NCBI GenBank assembly: GCA_948567375.1
Contig: OX419756.1
Location: forward strand, 43,316,552-43,380,551
DNA length: 64,000 nt
Origin: Lunularia cruciata
Taxonomy: Eukaryota; Streptophyta; Marchantiopsida; Lunulariales; Lunulariaceae
Direction: 5' to 3'
The notes below the pieces were generated by a model. That model was given only the letters and a program-made list of their open reading frames with translations, was not told where the DNA came from and did no database searches. The translations under genes and the position numbers were made by a program. How positions within the stretch are numbered: position 1 is the first letter of the stretch; each line of letters starts with the position of its first letter. Below are positions 61,357-64,000 of the stretch, piece by piece.

Positions 61357-61578
61357 TGTGACAACCATTTGTGCATGAGTGTGGTATTGTGATATTAAGC
61401 TTGGTATTACAAGTACTTGAGAGATATTATTTATATAGAGATAAAGCATGGTTCTACATTAGTCATGATTAGCTAGAGTTAGTCATAGCTAAGATAGAGG
61501 GGACCTTACTTTAGAGGAAGTGAAAAAGATGAGCACCACTATTTTAGATTCTAGTGTGTTGACTTGGTATTATTCCTA
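61357..61578 (+). repeat. Gypsy 3' LTR, truncated
   Basis: TGTGACAACC to ATTATTCCTAG, homologous to 54918-55135. The remaining two thirds of the LTR are missing, replaced by sequence of the older Gypsy. Confidence 0.8.
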
Positions 61579-63346
61579 GTGCTTTAGTTTCAATTTTCAG
61601 TGGTTTTATTACTTGGCTTGGTGACTGTCTTTGTATATTTTTTTAGACTTTGGTGGTATCTCTCTCATTGCATACAGGAAGAGTTATTGAGGTCATAGAT
61701 CCAAAAAGTGAAGATATTGGTACAATTCAGTAAGACATTCATAGTGATGTCTTAGTGATGGACTATCTTTGCACTGGTGTTATGGGTGACATAGTTGGGG
61801 CCAAGGAGAGAGACCATGTTCTTCAAGAAGCTAGACGGTTCAGATTGGAAGGCAAACATCTTTTGCATGTATGGGAGGATGGTGGAGTGAGATCAGTACC
61901 ACTTCCATCTCAGAGATTACAGTTGATCTATCATGCTCATGAGGAGCAAGGACATTTTGGAGTAAAACATACATATAGTTTACTCCAAAGTCATTATTGG
62001 TGGCATGGTATGCAAACCAATGTCCAATGGTTTGTTGCCAAATGTGTGGTTTATGACCAAGTTAGAGCATCATTCAATGCTCATACGCCATTACCTATCA
62101 TGGGATTGGGCTACCATTGGATTTTGGATGTTGCCAGACCTTTACTCTTGACCGTGAGACATCATTGGTATGTTTTCATGATGGTGGAGTACTTCTCCAA
62201 GTGGATTGAGTTGGTGGCACTTCGTGACAAGTCCAATGAAGGGACAACTTACTCATTCTTGGATCACGTTCTCAATCATTTTGGTACACCAATTGAGGTT
62301 TTAACTGATTAGTGTATAGAGTTCTTGGAGGAGTTTTAGGTATTGTGTGACAAGGCTTTGATTGATCATCGAATTACCTCCCGAGATCACCTTGAGGCAG
62401 ATGGCTTAGCAAAGAGAGTGGTTCAGACAATGAAGAGAGGATTGCAAAAGTATGGTTTGTAGAGAGGCCATTTGGGAGATTGGGATCTCCAATTACCTTG
62501 CTTGACCATGGGCTATCAATTCAGCCGGCTAGTCTCCTTAGCATCCTTCTCTCCTTACTTCCTACTCTATGGACAAGATCTATATTTACTTGCAGCCATT
62601 TATCAAGATATTATTGTAGTTTTGGACTTGGATGATCCATATGTATGGATTAGCGCATGTTCTCAACGGGTAGAGGTCTTTCAAAGAGTGATGTTGATGG
62701 CCTTTGAGAACTTGGCGATTGCTCAGCATAGGGATACCTTACATTATGCTTCTATTCAAGGAGTAGGTTATAGACCCTAGATTTGTCGATTTCATCCAGG
62801 TGATTATGTAAATCTACAATAGACATCACCAATGACACTTGATGTTTCAACAAGCCGCACTATCTTGAGAGTGCATGAGGTGTTTCCATTTTGAGTCCTT
62901 GTGTCTGAAGGATATGATGGTGTTATTTGGAAGGATCATGAGTGCAATTGTGCACCATGCTACCTCCCAAACATTGATGGTTCTATGGACCCAAGCTTGG
63001 CACTTGTACGGGCAGGCTTGAGGTATATGTTATGTGGCTCTTTCGGTGGAATTGCTATTATGTTAGTGTGTGATAGATATTTGAGAGGATGGCATATGGC
63101 ATGTGGCATGTGGCATGTATGACTCCTCCCCTCATGGTGGTTCCTCAAGGATAATCGTTATGTCCTAGATGTACTTGACTTGTAGCTAGTTCATCCATTA
63201 TATGGTATAGATTGCAGACATGTGACCTACGATGGGCTCCATAGCATCCGGTCTCCTTATCTTTGCCCATCATAGGGTATACCATATACTTGGAGTAGAT
63301 GGCTATATGGAGTAAGAGGGACCTAACTGCCAGCTAGGGAGGCGAT
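61579..63346 (+). pseudogene. Gypsy integrase, right part of the split older element
   Basis: The 61579-61650 tract continues the protease-proximal sequence of the older element; the RT and RNase H known from its minus-strand relative are missing here. Then 61755-62312: HAHEEQGHFGVKHTYSLLQ, CVVYDQ, FMMVEYFSKWIELVALRDKS and LDHVLNHFGTPIEVLTD-stop. Later frames hold LAKRVVQTMKRGL, SPYFLLYGQDLYL (62540s) and GVIWKDHECNCAPC (62920s). A purine tract CTAGGGAGGCGA precedes the LTR at 63347. Confidence 0.75.
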
Positions 63347-64000
63347 TGTGGCACTCTAGAGTTCATGTATGACTTATGTGTGAGTTGTACTTCTATTAGT
63401 ATATGATATTGACAATGATGTATATTTTGTAGCAATGTATATACGCACGATAGCTGTCACGCCATTTGTAGTGTCGCATCTAGATTGCTCGGATACTTGA
63501 GTTCCAATGATAGTAATTAGAGGCATTTTTGCAGTCACTCATAGATTACTTTCTGACAATCAGATCTTGTGTTTGGGGTACTAACTTCATGGTGGGGCCC
63601 ACCATCACTTGCATAGTCTGCACTATTGGGTGTGCCGTCAACAAGACAGTTTGGATGAGACCTAGGTCAAAATCAGGAGTATACCCTAGGAGTACAACTC
63701 TAGAGAGCTCACTTCTCTAATTTGAGCCTTCGAGTTCTTGGCTAGAGTGGACAAAAAGTTGATGAGAGTCATCTGGAGTCTCTTAGCTAGAGTGGATGTG
63801 GCTTGACTGTAATCAGTGCCCTGTTGTTTGCAAGTTGTTGATGATCAGATCAAGTACCAATCTGATTTGAGTTGATTCGAGTTGTAAAATATCTTATTAT
63901 TGTGGTACTTTAGAGTTCATGTATGACTTATGTGTGAGTTGTGCTTCTATAGTGTATGATGTTGACAGCGATGTATGTTGTGTAGTGATGTTTATACACA
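63347..64000 (+). repeat. Gypsy 3' LTR and start of a second, tandem LTR copy
   Basis: TGTGGCACTCTAGAG at 63347 follows the purine tract. 63458-63870 matches 50939-51350. At 63901 the first hundred bases recur (TGTGGTACTTTAGAG, ATGACTTATGTGTGAGTTGTGCTTCT) and run off the window, a spacing of 554 bp. The same join is seen at about 8235. Confidence 0.7.

Larger units (their letters stand above)
54918..61578 (+). mobile_element. Gypsy element inserted in another Gypsy; 3' LTR truncated
   Basis: The 5' LTR begins TGTAACATCC at 54918. The 3' LTR begins TGTGACAACC at 61357 after a purine tract AGTCCGGGGGTAAA, and only about 222 bp of it remain. Flanking DNA at 54890-54917 and after about 61590 corresponds to neighbouring positions in the minus-strand Gypsy copy (about 19100-19040), so this element landed in the older one. 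Gag, protease, RT, RNase H and integrase are all recognisable but broken. Confidence 0.85.

Overview
The window is nuclear DNA from a land plant and most likely from a non-seed plant (moss, liverwort, hornwort, lycophyte or fern). The best support is a four-exon gene of the microbial-terpene-synthase-like (MTPSL) type at 3964-6048 on the minus strand, a class known from non-seed plants rather than seed plants. Spliceosomal introns, a plant NPF/PTR transporter pseudogene, plant-type Copia and Gypsy retroelements primed from initiator tRNA-Met, and AT-rich intergenic DNA agree with this. The species cannot be fixed from the sequence.

Layout. 1-3960: non-coding DNA with two short tandem duplications and possible decayed exons at 218-738. 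3964-6048 (-): an apparently intact MTPSL gene. 6050-8035: AT-rich spacer. 8035-11950: a patchwork of Gypsy ends, with a 2605-bp pogo/Tigger DNA transposon inserted at a TA inside a Gypsy LTR. 12860-13583 (-): an unidentified two-part coding remnant. 14690-20300 (-): a decayed, 5'-truncated Gypsy copy. 21416-23932 (-): a broken NPF transporter gene. 25011-30170 (-): a Copia element with both LTRs and a 5-bp target duplication. 30176-36430: mostly featureless AT-rich DNA.

36735-64000 is a dense retroelement nest. A minus-strand Gypsy contributes a decayed integrase (40380-42060) followed by a large reading-frame remnant (39490-36735) that I cannot assign. A second, inverted copy of the same remnant lies at 42460-50935 on the plus strand and is split by a Gypsy chromovirus (44116-49710) with both LTRs, primer site, protease, RT, integrase and chromodomain. 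A further Gypsy (LTR from 50939, gag and protease to 54917, integrase 61580-63346, 3' LTR from 63347) is split by yet another Gypsy (54918-61578). Nearly all element genes carry stops, frameshifts or lost catalytic residues.

Four points stand out. The chromovirus LTRs carry canonical heat-shock-element arrays upstream of their TATA boxes. The duplicated 3' reading frame ends in a coiled coil and matches no family I recognise. The nested insertions can be resolved to the base or nearly so. The terpene synthase looks functional although one residue of its aspartate-rich motif differs. I see no rRNA, tRNA or CRISPR.
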